The notes: a model not told the origin generated them from the sequence alone. A DNA stretch of 64,000 bases from Labilithrix sp. (GCA_019637225.1 JAHBWC010000001.1:1-64000); one strand, 5' to 3'. Counted from the stretch's first letter, positions 52,151-61,761 are shown. Numbers and translations are program-made.

Positions 52151-54056
52151 CGAAGAAGCACGCTTCTCGGTCACCCTCGAAGACAACGTTTCGGGCTCGG
52201 CCGAGGACGCGGCCGAGTCGTTGGAGGCGCTGCGCACTCGCGTCCAGGGCGGCGAAAACGCGATCAAGAGCATCAACGCGGCGATGCGTCGCCTTCGCGG
52301 CGACACGGACGCCGTCAAGAAGGCGAAGGAGGAGCTCAACGCGAAACTGCAGGCCGAGAAGGACAAAGTCAGCGCCGCCAGCCTCGCCATCCTGAAGCAC
52401 GGGACGACCTACGAGAAGCTCACCGAGCAGTCGAAGAAGCTCAACGCGAAGACGAAGGACCTCGCGTTCGGCCCGATCTCGTCACTGAAGCAGAAGTTCG
52501 CTCAGCTCAAAGAGGTCTTCACGAGCGGAAGCACCGCGATGAACGTCGCGACGCTTGCCGCCGCGGGCCTCGCCGCGGCCGTCGTCGCGATCACGGTCGC
52601 CGTCGGTGCCGGCGCCGTCTCTCTCGCTCGCTGGGTACTGAACGGCGCCAACGCTGCTCGCTCGGCGGCGCTGATGCGCGAGGCGGCGACGGGATCCGCG
52701 CAACAGGCGCAGGCGCTCGGCTCGCAGGTCGACGCGCTCGCGAACAAGGTCCCGACCGCGAAGTCGGCCCTCAACGACCTCGCGATCTCGCTGATCAAGA
52801 ACGGCGTCCAGGGCCAGACCCTCGTCGACACGTTCAACGCCATCGGGCAGGCGTCCGCCGCGCTCGGCGACGACGCCGGCGCGAAGCTCCGCGAGCTCGT
52901 CGAGCGCGGACGTCTCTCGCAGCGCTTCTACGTCAACCCGCTCGAGCTCCAGGGCACCGGGATCGCCTTCGACGATCTGGCCCGCTCGCTCGGCGAGAAG
53001 ATGAAGGGCGGCGTCGCCGCCGCGCGCCAGGCGCTCCGCGAGGGACGCGTCTCGCTCGAGAACGGTGCCGCGGCCCTGCGCACCGCCGTCGAGCGGAAGT
53101 TCGGCGGAGTGAACCTCCGCAAGATGTTCGACCTCGACGTGATGGGGTCGAAGCTGCGCGAGCGGTTCGACAAGCTCACGAGCGGCGTAAATCTCGAGCC
53201 GCTCCTCCGCGGGCTCGATCACATCGCGTCCGTCTTCGACGACTCCACCGTCTCCGGCGCGACGCTCAAGTTCCTGGTCGAGACCATCGGCAGCGGCCTC
53301 GCGAAGTCCTTCGAGGCCGTCGCTCCGATCGCGAAGCGGTTCATCCAGGGGATGATCATCGGCTTCCTGCAGATCGGCATCGGCGTTCTGCAGCTCCGGA
53401 ACTGGCTACGACGCACGTTCGGTGACAGCGACCTTCTGAAGAACATCGACCTGATGAGCCTTGCCCTTACGACGGGCAAGTACGTCATCTTCGGCGTCGT
53501 ATCGGCGGTCGCGATCCTCGGCGTCGCCCTCGCGGCGCTCGCCGCCGCGTACGCCGCTCCCATCGTCGCGCTCGCCTGGCTGCAGGAACAGTCCGAAGCA
53601 TTCGGGAAGTACCTCCACGACCTCGATTGGGGCGCGCTCGGTCGAAGCATCGTCGACGGGCTCATCGACGGCATCACCGGCCGCGCGAACGCCCTCGCGA
53701 ACACCGTCACGGGTCTCGCGGAGAAGGTGAAGAGCGGCTTCAAGTCCGCTCTCGGGATCTCGTCTCCGTCGAAGGTGTTCGCGGGCTTCGGCGCGAACAC
53801 GGCCGACGGGTACGCCCAGGGTGTCTCCGACGGCACGCCCGCGGCGGCGCGAGCCCTCGACGACATGGCGACGACGCCCGCCGGAGGCGCGGCCGGCGCT
53901 CGCGCGGGCGGCGCCGTCACGATCCACATGCCGATCACGATCCACGCGGGAGGCGCCGACGCCGCGAAGCAGCTCACGAGCCCGGCGTTCCTCCAACAGC
54001 TCACGAAGGCGCTCGAAGAGGTGCTCGTGTCCGCCGGGATCCCGGTGAGCGCGTGA
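52134..54056 (+). CDS. Tail tape measure protein
   Basis: 640 residues. Long helical N-terminus (AAESLEALRTRVQGGENAIK and a coiled coil to ~110) and two hydrophobic segments, ATLAAAGLAAAVVAITVAVG (~140-160) and VVSAVAILGVALAALAAAYA (~450-475). The C-terminal part (SGFKSALGISSPSKVFAGFG) is a typical tape-measure 'ALGI-SPSK' tail. It sets tail length; 640 residues implies a tail on the short side. The stop overlaps the next gene (GTGA). Confidence 0.85.
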   Translation: MAATGNEEARFSVTLEDNVSGSAEDAAESLEALRTRVQGGENAIKSINAAMRRLRGDTDAVKKAKEELNAKLQAEKDKVSAASLAILKHGTTYEKLTEQSKKLNAKTKDLAFGPISSLKQKFAQLKEVFTSGSTAMNVATLAAAGLAAAVVAITVAVGAGAVSLARWVLNGANAARSAALMREAATGSAQQAQALGSQVDALANKVPTAKSALNDLAISLIKNGVQGQTLVDTFNAIGQASAALGDDAGAKLRELVERGRLSQRFYVNPLELQGTGIAFDDLARSLGEKMKGGVAAARQALREGRVSLENGAAALRTAVERKFGGVNLRKMFDLDVMGSKLRERFDKLTSGVNLEPLLRGLDHIASVFDDSTVSGATLKFLVETIGSGLAKSFEAVAPIAKRFIQGMIIGFLQIGIGVLQLRNWLRRTFGDSDLLKNIDLMSLALTTGKYVIFGVVSAVAILGVALAALAAAYAAPIVALAWLQEQSEAFGKYLHDLDWGALGRSIVDGLIDGITGRANALANTVTGLAEKVKSGFKSALGISSPSKVFAGFGANTADGYAQGVSDGTPAAARALDDMATTPAGGAAGARAGGAVTIHMPITIHAGGADAAKQLTSPAFLQQLTKALEEVLVSAGIPVSA

Positions 54057-54589
54057 GCGTCGCGGACATCATCTCCGGCGCGACGTTCCCGGAGCAGGAC
54101 CACATTGTACTCGGCGGGATGAAGTCGCCGGGGAAGGCGACGATCACCAGCGGCGCCCTCGAGCGCAAGTGGGACGTCCGCGAACCGTATGGCGCGTCCG
54201 GTGGCTCGACCGTCTACCACGGCGACAAGATCCGAAAGTGCGACGTCCTCATCGAGCTCTGGGAGAAGGAGCACTTCGCCGAGTGGGAGCGTTTCGCCAA
54301 GACCGTCCTCTTCAAGAAGCCGGGTCAGTTCGCGCTCTCGATCGATCATCCCGTCCTCAAGCTCCTCGACATCACGGAGGTCCAGGTCGAGAGCGTCACC
54401 GCCTTCGAGCAAGACGACTACGGACTCTGGTCCTGCACTATCCATCTCCTCGAGTTCCGTAGGCCGAAGCCGGCGATCGCGAAGCCCATCGCGGCGATCC
54501 CGAATGCGCCAGTGACGATCCCGACCGCGCAAGACGCAGCGGAGCTCGAGATCCAGAAGCTCCGCGCGCAGTTCGAGAAGCTCCTATGA
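54053..54589 (+). CDS. Tail/baseplate-associated protein, unknown
   Basis: 178 residues from GTG 54053. VADIISGATFPEQDHIVLGG, then ALERKWDVREPYGASGGSTV and VLIELWEKEHFAEWERFAKT, with VESVTAFEQDDYGLWSCTIH. Small beta-rich proteins in this position often cap the tube. No named family recognised. Overlaps tape measure and next gene by 4 bp each. Confidence 0.6.
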   Translation: MSVADIISGATFPEQDHIVLGGMKSPGKATITSGALERKWDVREPYGASGGSTVYHGDKIRKCDVLIELWEKEHFAEWERFAKTVLFKKPGQFALSIDHPVLKLLDITEVQVESVTAFEQDDYGLWSCTIHLLEFRRPKPAIAKPIAAIPNAPVTIPTAQDAAELEIQKLRAQFEKLL

Positions 54590-55746
54590 CGACGCTCGCC
54601 GTCAACGGTCTCACGGCGACGTCCGTGCGCCTGTTCCAACCGTGGTCAGGTGCTTGGATCGCGGACGCCGACTTCGACCTCGAGACGGTGCCGATGGTCC
54701 CGGTGGGCCCTGCGATCCTGAAGATCGGGACGGCCGTGCTCCTCGGGACAGTCGATCCTGACGCGTCGGGGAAGTTCGGCGAGAAGGCGCGAGCGCGAAT
54801 CATCGGGGGCGGCGGAGGCTGGCACCGGACCGTCTCTGCGCGGCACTTCCACAACGACGTCGGCATCTTCTCCGCTGCAGTGATCGGCGCCACGGCGGCG
54901 GAGGTCGGAGAGAAGGCCGTCGATGCGTCGCCATCGCGCCTCGGGGTCGACTACATGCGCTCGGCGGGGCCTGCGTCGCGCGTGCTCGCCGGGCGCGACT
55001 GGTACGTCGAGCTCGCCTCGGGCATCACGATCGTCGGTCCGCGCGCGACGCTGCCCGCCAACCCGCTCACCGTCGAGATCCTCGACTGGGATCCCGAGCA
55101 GCAGCGCGCCGAGATCGCAAGCGACGACATCGTCTCGCCGGGAACGGTCCTCGTCGACGCGCGCTTCGGCACCGCGACGATCCGCGACGTCGAGCAAACG
55201 TTCAGCGCGGGTGGGGCACGGGCGACCGCGTGGTGCAGCGAGAGAGCATCGACGAGGCTCGTCGGGTTGCTATCGGCGCTCGTCGGAGAACGCGGCCGGA
55301 CGCTGTACCTCAAGCCGCATCGCTACCGCGTCGTCGCCCAGGGACCGGACGGCCGACTGACGCTGCAGGCGGTGAGGAAGACGAGCGGCGTCCCCGACTC
55401 CATCGCGTTGCCGATCTGGTACGGCGCTCCGGGGCTGAAGAGCGAGCTCGTGACGCCCGGCACCGAATGCGCCGTGGTGTTCCTCGACGGCGATCCCGCG
55501 CAACCCGCCGTCGTCTCCTTCTACGGAGGCAACGAGCTCGCGACGGGGATCGCGACGCAGGCGTCGCAGGCCGCGTTCGTCTCGGCCGTCGTGACCTTCG
55601 CGGGTGCGCTCCAAGCCTTCTTCAACTTCCCCGGTGTCGCGGCCATCTCGGGCGGCACCGCGCAGCCCGCAGCCGCAGCAGCCGCCGCCCTCGCGACGAC
55701 CACCGTGCTCCCGACGAACTACTCCCTCCGCACAAAAGCCGTTTGA
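54586..55746 (+). CDS. Baseplate hub/spike-like protein
   Basis: 386 residues. A stretch IIGGGGGWHRTVSARHFHND near the N-terminus and a middle region with repeated beta strands (FGTATIRDVEQTFSAGG, LKPHRYRVVAQGPDGRLTLQ) fit a gp27/gpV-like hub. An Ala-rich C-terminus (AQPAAAAAAALATTTVLP) looks disordered. The position after the tape measure supports a hub or spike role; assignment is by context. Confidence 0.58.
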   Translation: MTTLAVNGLTATSVRLFQPWSGAWIADADFDLETVPMVPVGPAILKIGTAVLLGTVDPDASGKFGEKARARIIGGGGGWHRTVSARHFHNDVGIFSAAVIGATAAEVGEKAVDASPSRLGVDYMRSAGPASRVLAGRDWYVELASGITIVGPRATLPANPLTVEILDWDPEQQRAEIASDDIVSPGTVLVDARFGTATIRDVEQTFSAGGARATAWCSERASTRLVGLLSALVGERGRTLYLKPHRYRVVAQGPDGRLTLQAVRKTSGVPDSIALPIWYGAPGLKSELVTPGTECAVVFLDGDPAQPAVVSFYGGNELATGIATQASQAAFVSAVVTFAGALQAFFNFPGVAAISGGTAQPAAAAAAALATTTVLPTNYSLRTKAV

Positions 55747-55749
55747 TCC

Positions 55750-56109
55750 GTGCGCGAACTACGTTGTTTCGACGACGCCAGCCCGTTTGGCGCCGAGACG
55801 GCGGACGAGCTCGAGGAGCTCGCCCAGGATCTCTACCACCGTCTCATCGAGCCACGCGGCGCGAACATCGACGATCCCGACCGCGGCCTCGGCATCGAGG
55901 ACATGCTCTCGGGCGAGCTCGATCCGAGCTTGACGAGGCGGATCGAGGCGGAGCTCCAGAAGGACGAGCGCGTGACGCTCGTCGCCGCGACGATCGCCGA
56001 GATCGAAGAAGGCAGCTTCCGGATCGACATCCAGATTGAAGCCGACGATGACGAGCTCGGGCTCACGCTCGAGTACGACGCCGCCGGCGTACTGCGGAGG
56101 GTCGCCTGA
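55750..56109 (+). CDS. Baseplate wedge-like protein (gp25/DUF2634-like)
   Basis: 119 residues from GTG 55750. RELRCFDDASPFGAETADEL, then ELAQDLYHRLIEPRGANIDD and TRRIEAELQKDERVTLVAAT with GSFRIDIQIEADD: the short alpha/beta layout of GPW/gp25-type wedge initiators. It is directly followed by the baseplate J gene, the usual pair. Confidence 0.7.
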   Translation: MRELRCFDDASPFGAETADELEELAQDLYHRLIEPRGANIDDPDRGLGIEDMLSGELDPSLTRRIEAELQKDERVTLVAATIAEIEEGSFRIDIQIEADDDELGLTLEYDAAGVLRRVA

Positions 56110-57248
56110 TCTCGATCGAAGAGCTGATCGAGCCGAAGAGCGCCGACGAAGTCCTCGAAACGTTCCTGGCGGAGCTCGAAACGCTCGGCATCCCCGCGCG
56201 TTCGTGGCGACGGGGTGGTGTCGCGCGCACGATCCTGGCCGTCGTCGCAAGGACGTACGCGGGCTTCACCGAGCTCATGGCGGCGGCGATCCGCGCGGGC
56301 TTCTTGGAGACCGCCCAGGGGCCGTGGCTCACGCTGCTCGCTCAGCATGTCTTCAACGTCGCGCGGCGCGAAGCGACGTTTGCCACCGGCGAGCTGCTCT
56401 TCACGAACACGGGCGGTGGCATCTACGCGTTCAACGCGGACGAGGTCCGCGCGCTTTGGGCGGACGAGGGCAAGGCGTACACGAACGCCGAGCCCTTCAC
56501 GCTCAATCCCGCGGAATCGAAGCTCGTCGCGATCCGCGCGGTGGAGGTCGGCGCAGCGAGTTCGGCGCCGCCAGGCGCGATCACGTCGCTCGAGACCTTC
56601 ATTCTGGGCGTCGCGGTCACGAACCCCGAAGCCGTCGTCGGGAGCGACGCCGAGACCGATGACGAGCTCCGCACCGCGTGCCGAAACAAGCTCGCGGCCC
56701 TCTCCGTACGCGGACCGCGCGACGCGTACGCGTTCGCCGTCCGCGAGGCGCGCCGTCCCGACGGATCTGCTGTCGACATCAACCGCCAGCAGGTCTCGCC
56801 GTCCTCGAGCACGGGCGTCGTGACGGTTTACTTGGCGTCCCCCTCGGGGGCGCCGAGCTCGACGGACATCGAGTACGTCGCGGCGTCGATCGAGGCAATC
56901 GCGCGTCCCGACTCCGTCACGGTCGTGGTGCTGCCGGCCGTCGAAGTGCCGCTGACGCGAACCCTGACCGTATGGGCGAAGCGTACGAGCGGCGTGTCGG
57001 CAAACGACATCCGGGCCGCGGTCGAGAGCGCGCTCGTCTCCGAAATCAGGGCCTATCCCATTGGAGGGATCCCGAAGCCACCGAGCACGCAGGGTTACCT
57101 GTACGGAGACTTCATCTCCGGCGTCGTCAAGAGCGCGCACGTCTCCATTTACGACGTCGATGGTGTCGGTGGTGACGTCGCGCTCGGCCCCGGCGAGGTC
57201 GCGACGCTCGCCACGACAATCACCGTGCGCATCGTGGAGGTCTCTTGA
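56106..57248 (+). CDS. Baseplate J-like protein, CTG start
   Basis: 380 residues. Blocks ARTILAVVARTYAGFTELMA, FILGVAVTNPEAVVGSDAET with DDELRTACRNKLAALSVRGP and GGIPKPPSTQGYLYGDFISG mark the J family (gp6/gpJ wedge). No ATG, GTG or TTG gives the conserved N-terminus; a CTG at 56106 overlaps the previous stop as CTGA and has GGAGG five bases upstream, so I use it. The next in-frame ATG (56277) would drop ~57 residues. Confidence 0.82.
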   Translation: MISIEELIEPKSADEVLETFLAELETLGIPARSWRRGGVARTILAVVARTYAGFTELMAAAIRAGFLETAQGPWLTLLAQHVFNVARREATFATGELLFTNTGGGIYAFNADEVRALWADEGKAYTNAEPFTLNPAESKLVAIRAVEVGAASSAPPGAITSLETFILGVAVTNPEAVVGSDAETDDELRTACRNKLAALSVRGPRDAYAFAVREARRPDGSAVDINRQQVSPSSSTGVVTVYLASPSGAPSSTDIEYVAASIEAIARPDSVTVVVLPAVEVPLTRTLTVWAKRTSGVSANDIRAAVESALVSEIRAYPIGGIPKPPSTQGYLYGDFISGVVKSAHVSIYDVDGVGGDVALGPGEVATLATTITVRIVEVS

Positions 57249-58057
57249 GCGCGCTCGTGCGCTTCCGCGACGCGATACGGAAGTACGTCCCTCCGTGGCT
57301 CTCGGACCGACCGTCCTCAGGGCGAACCGTTGGCTTTCGTTTGATCTGGGCGATGGTCGCGCCGCTCGACGCCGCCATGGAGGTTCTCACGCAAGGACTC
57401 ACGGCGCGGCTTCCGGGCCTCGGCACGTCGACGGCGCTTTCGTACATCGGTCGAACGCGCGGGATCTTGCGCGGACAGAACGAGACGGACGCCGACTACG
57501 CCGCGCGCCTTCGCGGCTGGCTCGATCGCTGGCGCATCGCCGGCAGCATGGACGCGATCGCGCTCACGCTGCACGAGTACCTCTCCACGCGCCCGCGTGT
57601 CCGCGTCGTCAATCGCGCCGGCTTCATGGTGACCGTCGGCACGGACGGCACGATCACGCGTGAGCAGACTTCCTGGGATTGGGACTCGGTCTCCCATCCC
57701 GATCGCGCCGGATTCTGGTCGGAGCTCTGGATCATCGTCTACTCGCCGCCTTGGGCGAAGACGGGGCCGTTCCTCAATACGGCGGGCGCGCCGACGTGGG
57801 GCGAGGACGAGTACGGCATCGGGCACGACGTCTCGCGAGAAGAGCATGACGCGGTCAAGGCGCTCCTCGCGCAGTGGAAGGGCGCACACACGCAGGTGCG
57901 CGCCGTCGTCTTCACGTTCGATCTGGACGCCTTCAACCCGAGCAACCCCTCCTCGATGCCGGATGGCCGCTGGGGCGCGTGGGGCAACACCGGCAGCGGC
58001 ATCCGGACGTTCTCGCCTCGCGACTACTCCACGAGCCGCTTCTGGGAGTTCGACTGA
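57245..58057 (+). CDS. Tail protein I-like baseplate/fibre connector
   Basis: 270 residues from TTG 57245, overlapping the J-gene stop as TTGA. FRDAIRKYVPPWLSDRPSSG, then LTQGLTARLPGLGTSTALSY and ADYAARLRGWLDRWRIAGSM, and the C-terminal WGAWGNTGSGIRTFSPRDYS. gpI-type proteins link baseplate wedges to tail fibres; the order J-I-fibre supports this. Confidence 0.68.
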   Translation: MSALVRFRDAIRKYVPPWLSDRPSSGRTVGFRLIWAMVAPLDAAMEVLTQGLTARLPGLGTSTALSYIGRTRGILRGQNETDADYAARLRGWLDRWRIAGSMDAIALTLHEYLSTRPRVRVVNRAGFMVTVGTDGTITREQTSWDWDSVSHPDRAGFWSELWIIVYSPPWAKTGPFLNTAGAPTWGEDEYGIGHDVSREEHDAVKALLAQWKGAHTQVRAVVFTFDLDAFNPSNPSSMPDGRWGAWGNTGSGIRTFSPRDYSTSRFWEFD

Positions 58058-59115
58058 TGGCCCATCAGATCTCGGGCAATCCGGGCAGCTTCCCTGTCAG
58101 CTTCTCCATCCCCGACGACGGCGACGCGCGTACGGCCGCGAGCGTCAACGTGGCGTTCGAGGCGCTCGCCGATCGCACGGCGCTTCTCCAGGCGCGCGTC
58201 GGCAAGATGGAGATGGTCGAATTCACGTCGTCCGGTTCATGGCCGGTCCCCGACGGCGTCGACACGATCTTTGCCGAGCTCATCGGCGGCGGTGGTGGCG
58301 GCGGAGCAGGCGGTAACAGCGGTGGCGGTGGCGGTACGGGGCACAGCGGTGGTGGCGGTGGCGGTGCCGCGCAGCTCGTTCACCTCCTCTCCTCGGTCGA
58401 GGCCGGGACGCTCCTTCAGATTGCCGTCGGAACAGGCGGCGCCGGAGCACCGACCAATGCAAGCGCGCAGATGAATCTGCACGGCGGCGACGGCGGCGCG
58501 AGCTCGATTACCTGGATGGACACCCTGATGCAGATCCATCGGCGCGTCGCGCTCGGCGGTCAGGGCGGTACAGGGGGATGGCGCGCAGGGCTCCCGGAAG
58601 TCTGGGTCAGTCCCGGCGGTGGAACCGTGGCGCGGGGCACGAACCGTGGCCGTTCTGGCTACTTCACGAATTCGGCCCAGGGGGGTGTCGTCCCCGTCCC
58701 CTGCGTGGCCCCCGGCGAGGGAGGCTGGTCGACCACGCACGCTGCGAGTCCGGCTCAACACGGGAGTCCGTCCGTGGAGAACCACTACGACGCTGGCCCG
58801 AGCAATCTCGGTCTTGCGGGGAGCGTCGGCGCGGACGTGGGAGCCAACCTCGGCGGCGAAGGCGGCGGTGGTGGTGGATCGAGTGCGTTCGGTCGAGGAG
58901 GACACGGCGGGTCCGGTGGTAACGGCAATACCTCTGGAGCGGGCGTCGCAGGCCAGCCTGGACAGGCACCTCCAGCCGACGCGTACGGCGCGGGTGGTGG
59001 CGGTGGTGGTGGCGGCGGGGTCGGCTCCTCGACGAACGGCGCCGGCGGCGCCGGAGCCGCCGGCAGGCAGGGCCTCGTTCGAATCTTCTACCTCGTTACG
59101 GCGGCAGCACCCTGA
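58057..59115 (+). CDS. Glycine-rich tail fibre adhesin
   Basis: 352 residues. N-terminus AHQISGNPGSFPVSFSIPDD attaches to the baseplate side; from ~80 it is dominated by Gly-runs (AELIGGGGGGGAGGNSGGGG, GGEGGGGGGSSAFGRGGHG, GAGGGGGGGGGVGSSTNGAG). This is the composition of glycine-rich receptor-binding tips such as T2/S16 gp38-like adhesins (polyglycine II sandwiches). Function: host recognition. Codon repeats may favour slippage and variation. Confidence 0.72.
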   Translation: MAHQISGNPGSFPVSFSIPDDGDARTAASVNVAFEALADRTALLQARVGKMEMVEFTSSGSWPVPDGVDTIFAELIGGGGGGGAGGNSGGGGGTGHSGGGGGGAAQLVHLLSSVEAGTLLQIAVGTGGAGAPTNASAQMNLHGGDGGASSITWMDTLMQIHRRVALGGQGGTGGWRAGLPEVWVSPGGGTVARGTNRGRSGYFTNSAQGGVVPVPCVAPGEGGWSTTHAASPAQHGSPSVENHYDAGPSNLGLAGSVGADVGANLGGEGGGGGGSSAFGRGGHGGSGGNGNTSGAGVAGQPGQAPPADAYGAGGGGGGGGGVGSSTNGAGGAGAAGRQGLVRIFYLVTAAAP

Positions 59116-59124
59116 GGAAGCGCC

Positions 59125-60435
59125 GTGGCCAATGACATCTCGTGGCTCGACCGCTTCTTCGTCGCACGGACGATCGAAGACGACGGATCGGCCGTACCGC
59201 AACGCCCGTCGCTCAACTTCACCGGCGATGTCGTCGTCACCGACGACGAGACGAACAACCGTACGAACGTGAACGTCACGGCGAACGGTGGCGGTGGGGG
59301 CTCGTCGACGCCGACGGGTACGGGCTTCGTCCACGTCACAGCCGGTACGCAGGACGCCGCGGCTCGTGACGTCATGCTCGGTACGAGCGACGTCTCCGGA
59401 ACGCTGCCTGCGACGAAGGGCGGAACCGGCCTCGGCGTCGCGGATCTCGCGCTCGCCCCGGGCGAAGCGCTCGTCGTCAACGACAGTGGGAGCGCGATCG
59501 AGACGGCTTCGATCGTCGAGATCGTGGACGGCGCAGGTGTTGGCGGTGACGTTCTCACGCGTTCGGGGATCGGCGCCGCGTGGCGTCTCCCGCTCTCGGC
59601 CCTCGGTGACGTTGGCGGTCGCCTCACGCTTCAATCCGGAGCGCCCATCCCGCTCGCCAGCCTCACCGGCCAGAGCGTCCTCTTCTTCACCCCGCACAGG
59701 CACGGTGGGCTCGCCCTCTGGAACGAGGCGCGGCAGCAATGGCAGTGGGTCATCACCGACGAGATCCAGCTCACGCTGTCCGGCCTCACGAGCGGCCGCA
59801 ACCACGACGTCTTCGCCGTCTTGAACGCAGGTCTCGTGTCGCTCGAGATTGGAGCCGCGTGGACGAACAACACGACGCGCTCGGAACCGCTCGCGCGACG
59901 CGACGGCGTGCTCGTGAAGAGCACCGACCACCGGCGTCGTTACCTCGGCACACTACGCGCAACGTCCAGCAACCTCACGAGCGACTCCAGCTCTCAGCGC
60001 TTCCTCTGGAACTTCTACAACCGCGTGCCGCGTCCCCTGCTTCGGCAGGAGACGGCGGACTCGTGGACCTATGCCGGGACCTCCTATCGCGTCGCGAACA
60101 ACAACGTCGCGAACTGCGTCGAGTTCGTTACGGGCGATGTTTCGTTCCTCGATCTAAGCGTCGCCACCTTTGTCCTCGCGACAACGACCGCTTGGGGCGC
60201 GACCGTGGGGCTCGGCTTCGACGCGACGAACGTGAACAACGCGCAGCGCTACGGCGGCATCTCGAGTGCGAACTTCTACAACTACTGCCGCGCCGAGTTC
60301 ATGGGCTATCCGAGCGTCGGCTACCACATCGTCTATTGGACCGAGATCAGCGGCGGCATCACGCTCACGTTCTACGGCGACATTGCCAATGGGACGTACT
60401 TCCAGTTCGGAATGCTCGGACACGTTCTCGGCTGA
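59125..60435 (+). CDS. Tail fibre protein A (paralog of the next gene)
   Basis: 436 residues. Opens ANDISWLDRFFVARTIEDDG; middle TLPATKGGTGLGVADLALAP, then RSEPLARRDGVLVKSTDHRR and RYLGTLRATSSNLTSDSSSQ; C-terminal ~120 residues (FVTGDVSFLDLSVATFVLAT to HIVYWTEISGGITLTFYGDI) form the probable receptor-binding head. Nearly the same first ~310 residues occur in the following gene; the tips differ. Confidence 0.8.
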   Translation: MANDISWLDRFFVARTIEDDGSAVPQRPSLNFTGDVVVTDDETNNRTNVNVTANGGGGGSSTPTGTGFVHVTAGTQDAAARDVMLGTSDVSGTLPATKGGTGLGVADLALAPGEALVVNDSGSAIETASIVEIVDGAGVGGDVLTRSGIGAAWRLPLSALGDVGGRLTLQSGAPIPLASLTGQSVLFFTPHRHGGLALWNEARQQWQWVITDEIQLTLSGLTSGRNHDVFAVLNAGLVSLEIGAAWTNNTTRSEPLARRDGVLVKSTDHRRRYLGTLRATSSNLTSDSSSQRFLWNFYNRVPRPLLRQETADSWTYAGTSYRVANNNVANCVEFVTGDVSFLDLSVATFVLATTTAWGATVGLGFDATNVNNAQRYGGISSANFYNYCRAEFMGYPSVGYHIVYWTEISGGITLTFYGDIANGTYFQFGMLGHVLG

Positions 60436-60444
60436 GGGGCGGCG

Positions 60445-61761
60445 ATGGCAGAGAACGACATCTCGTGGCTCGATCGCTTCTTCGTCGCGCGCACGATCGC
60501 CGACGATGGCGTTCCGGTACCCCAGCGACCAACGCTCAACTTCGCCGGAGCGGGCGTCGACGTCGTTGACGACGAGGCGAACAACCGGACGAACGTCACG
60601 ATCATAGGGGGCGGCGGTGGCGGAGGTTCGTCCACGCCCTCGGGTTCGGGCTTCCGTCATGTGACTGCAGGTGTCGAGGACGCCGCCGCGCGCGACGTGA
60701 TGCTCGGCACGAACGACGTCTCCGGGACGCTCCCCGCGACGAAGGGCGGAACCGGCCTCGGCGTCGCGGACCTCGCCCTCGCCTCCGGCGAGGCGCTCGT
60801 CGTCAACGGTAGCGGGACGGGCATCGAGACGGCCTCGATCGTCGATGTCGTGGACGGAGTCGGCGTCGCAGGGGACGTTCTCACTCGCTCGGGTGTCGGT
60901 GCCGCATGGCGTCTCCCGCTCTCGGCCCTCGGCGATGTCGGCGGGCGTCTCACGCTGCAAAGCGGCACGCCCGTTCCAACCTCGAACGTGAGCGGCTCCT
61001 CCTTGTTCTTCACGCCCTACCGACACGGCGGGCTCGCGCTCTGGAACGAGCCGCGACAGCAGTGGCAGTGGGCCGTGACGGAGGAGGTCCTGCTCGTGCT
61101 CTCGGGCCTCTCGAGTGGCTTCAACCACGACGTCTTCGCGTATCTCGACGCTGGCGTCGTCGCGCTCGAGATCGGCGCGCCGTGGGCGAGCAACACGGCG
61201 CGCTCGGAGCCGCTCTCGCGGCGGGATGGTGTGCTCGTGAAGAGCGCCGATCACCGGCGTCGTTACCTCGGCACGCTCCGCGCGACCTCGTCGAGCGGCA
61301 CGACAGACTCGGAGCTGCAGCGGTTCCTTTGGAACTTCTACAACCAGGTACCGCGAGACTGCTACGTCCAGGACGCCACGTCGAGCTGGACGTGGAACTC
61401 GGCCTCGTTTCGCCAAGCGCGAGGGCAAACGTTCAACAGGGTCGAGGTCGTCGTTGGCCTCGTCACACCGGCGCACGGAGAGGTCCACATCACGCAGTCC
61501 GGTCTGCCTGCCGGCACCGGCGTCGCCATGTGGCCCGGCATCGGCATCGACTCGACGACCGTGAACAGCGCTCGGTCTCATGCCCAACTGCAGAGCGTGG
61601 TCGCGACGCAGTGGAACGTTGCGTATGCCGTCTACGACGGACTGCTCTCCGTCGGCTACCACGCGATCAACTGGCTCGAGGCGGCTCACTCATCCGCGTG
61701 CACGGCCTATGGCCTCGTCGGACAGAATCAGGCCCACATGCGCTTTCGGCTGCTCGGATGA
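60445..61761 (+). CDS. Tail fibre protein B (paralog of the previous gene)
   Basis: 438 residues. AENDISWLDRFFVARTIADD, TLPATKGGTGLGVADLALAS, RSEPLSRRDGVLVKSADHRR: same architecture as protein A up to the NFYN motif (~310), but the C-terminal part (FRQARGQTFNRVEVVVGLVT to AYGLVGQNQAHMRFRLLG) has a different sequence. The duplication with divergent tips suggests two receptor specificities. The stop overlaps the next ATG. Confidence 0.8.
   Translation: MAENDISWLDRFFVARTIADDGVPVPQRPTLNFAGAGVDVVDDEANNRTNVTIIGGGGGGGSSTPSGSGFRHVTAGVEDAAARDVMLGTNDVSGTLPATKGGTGLGVADLALASGEALVVNGSGTGIETASIVDVVDGVGVAGDVLTRSGVGAAWRLPLSALGDVGGRLTLQSGTPVPTSNVSGSSLFFTPYRHGGLALWNEPRQQWQWAVTEEVLLVLSGLSSGFNHDVFAYLDAGVVALEIGAPWASNTARSEPLSRRDGVLVKSADHRRRYLGTLRATSSSGTTDSELQRFLWNFYNQVPRDCYVQDATSSWTWNSASFRQARGQTFNRVEVVVGLVTPAHGEVHITQSGLPAGTGVAMWPGIGIDSTTVNSARSHAQLQSVVATQWNVAYAVYDGLLSVGYHAINWLEAAHSSACTAYGLVGQNQAHMRFRLLG

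Noticed and set aside
58290..59060. Repetitive GGCGGTGG-type sequence resembling a repeat array or CRISPR
   Set aside because: The repeats are glycine codons of the fibre gene, with no unique spacers and no palindromic unit; no CRISPR array is seen anywhere in the window.
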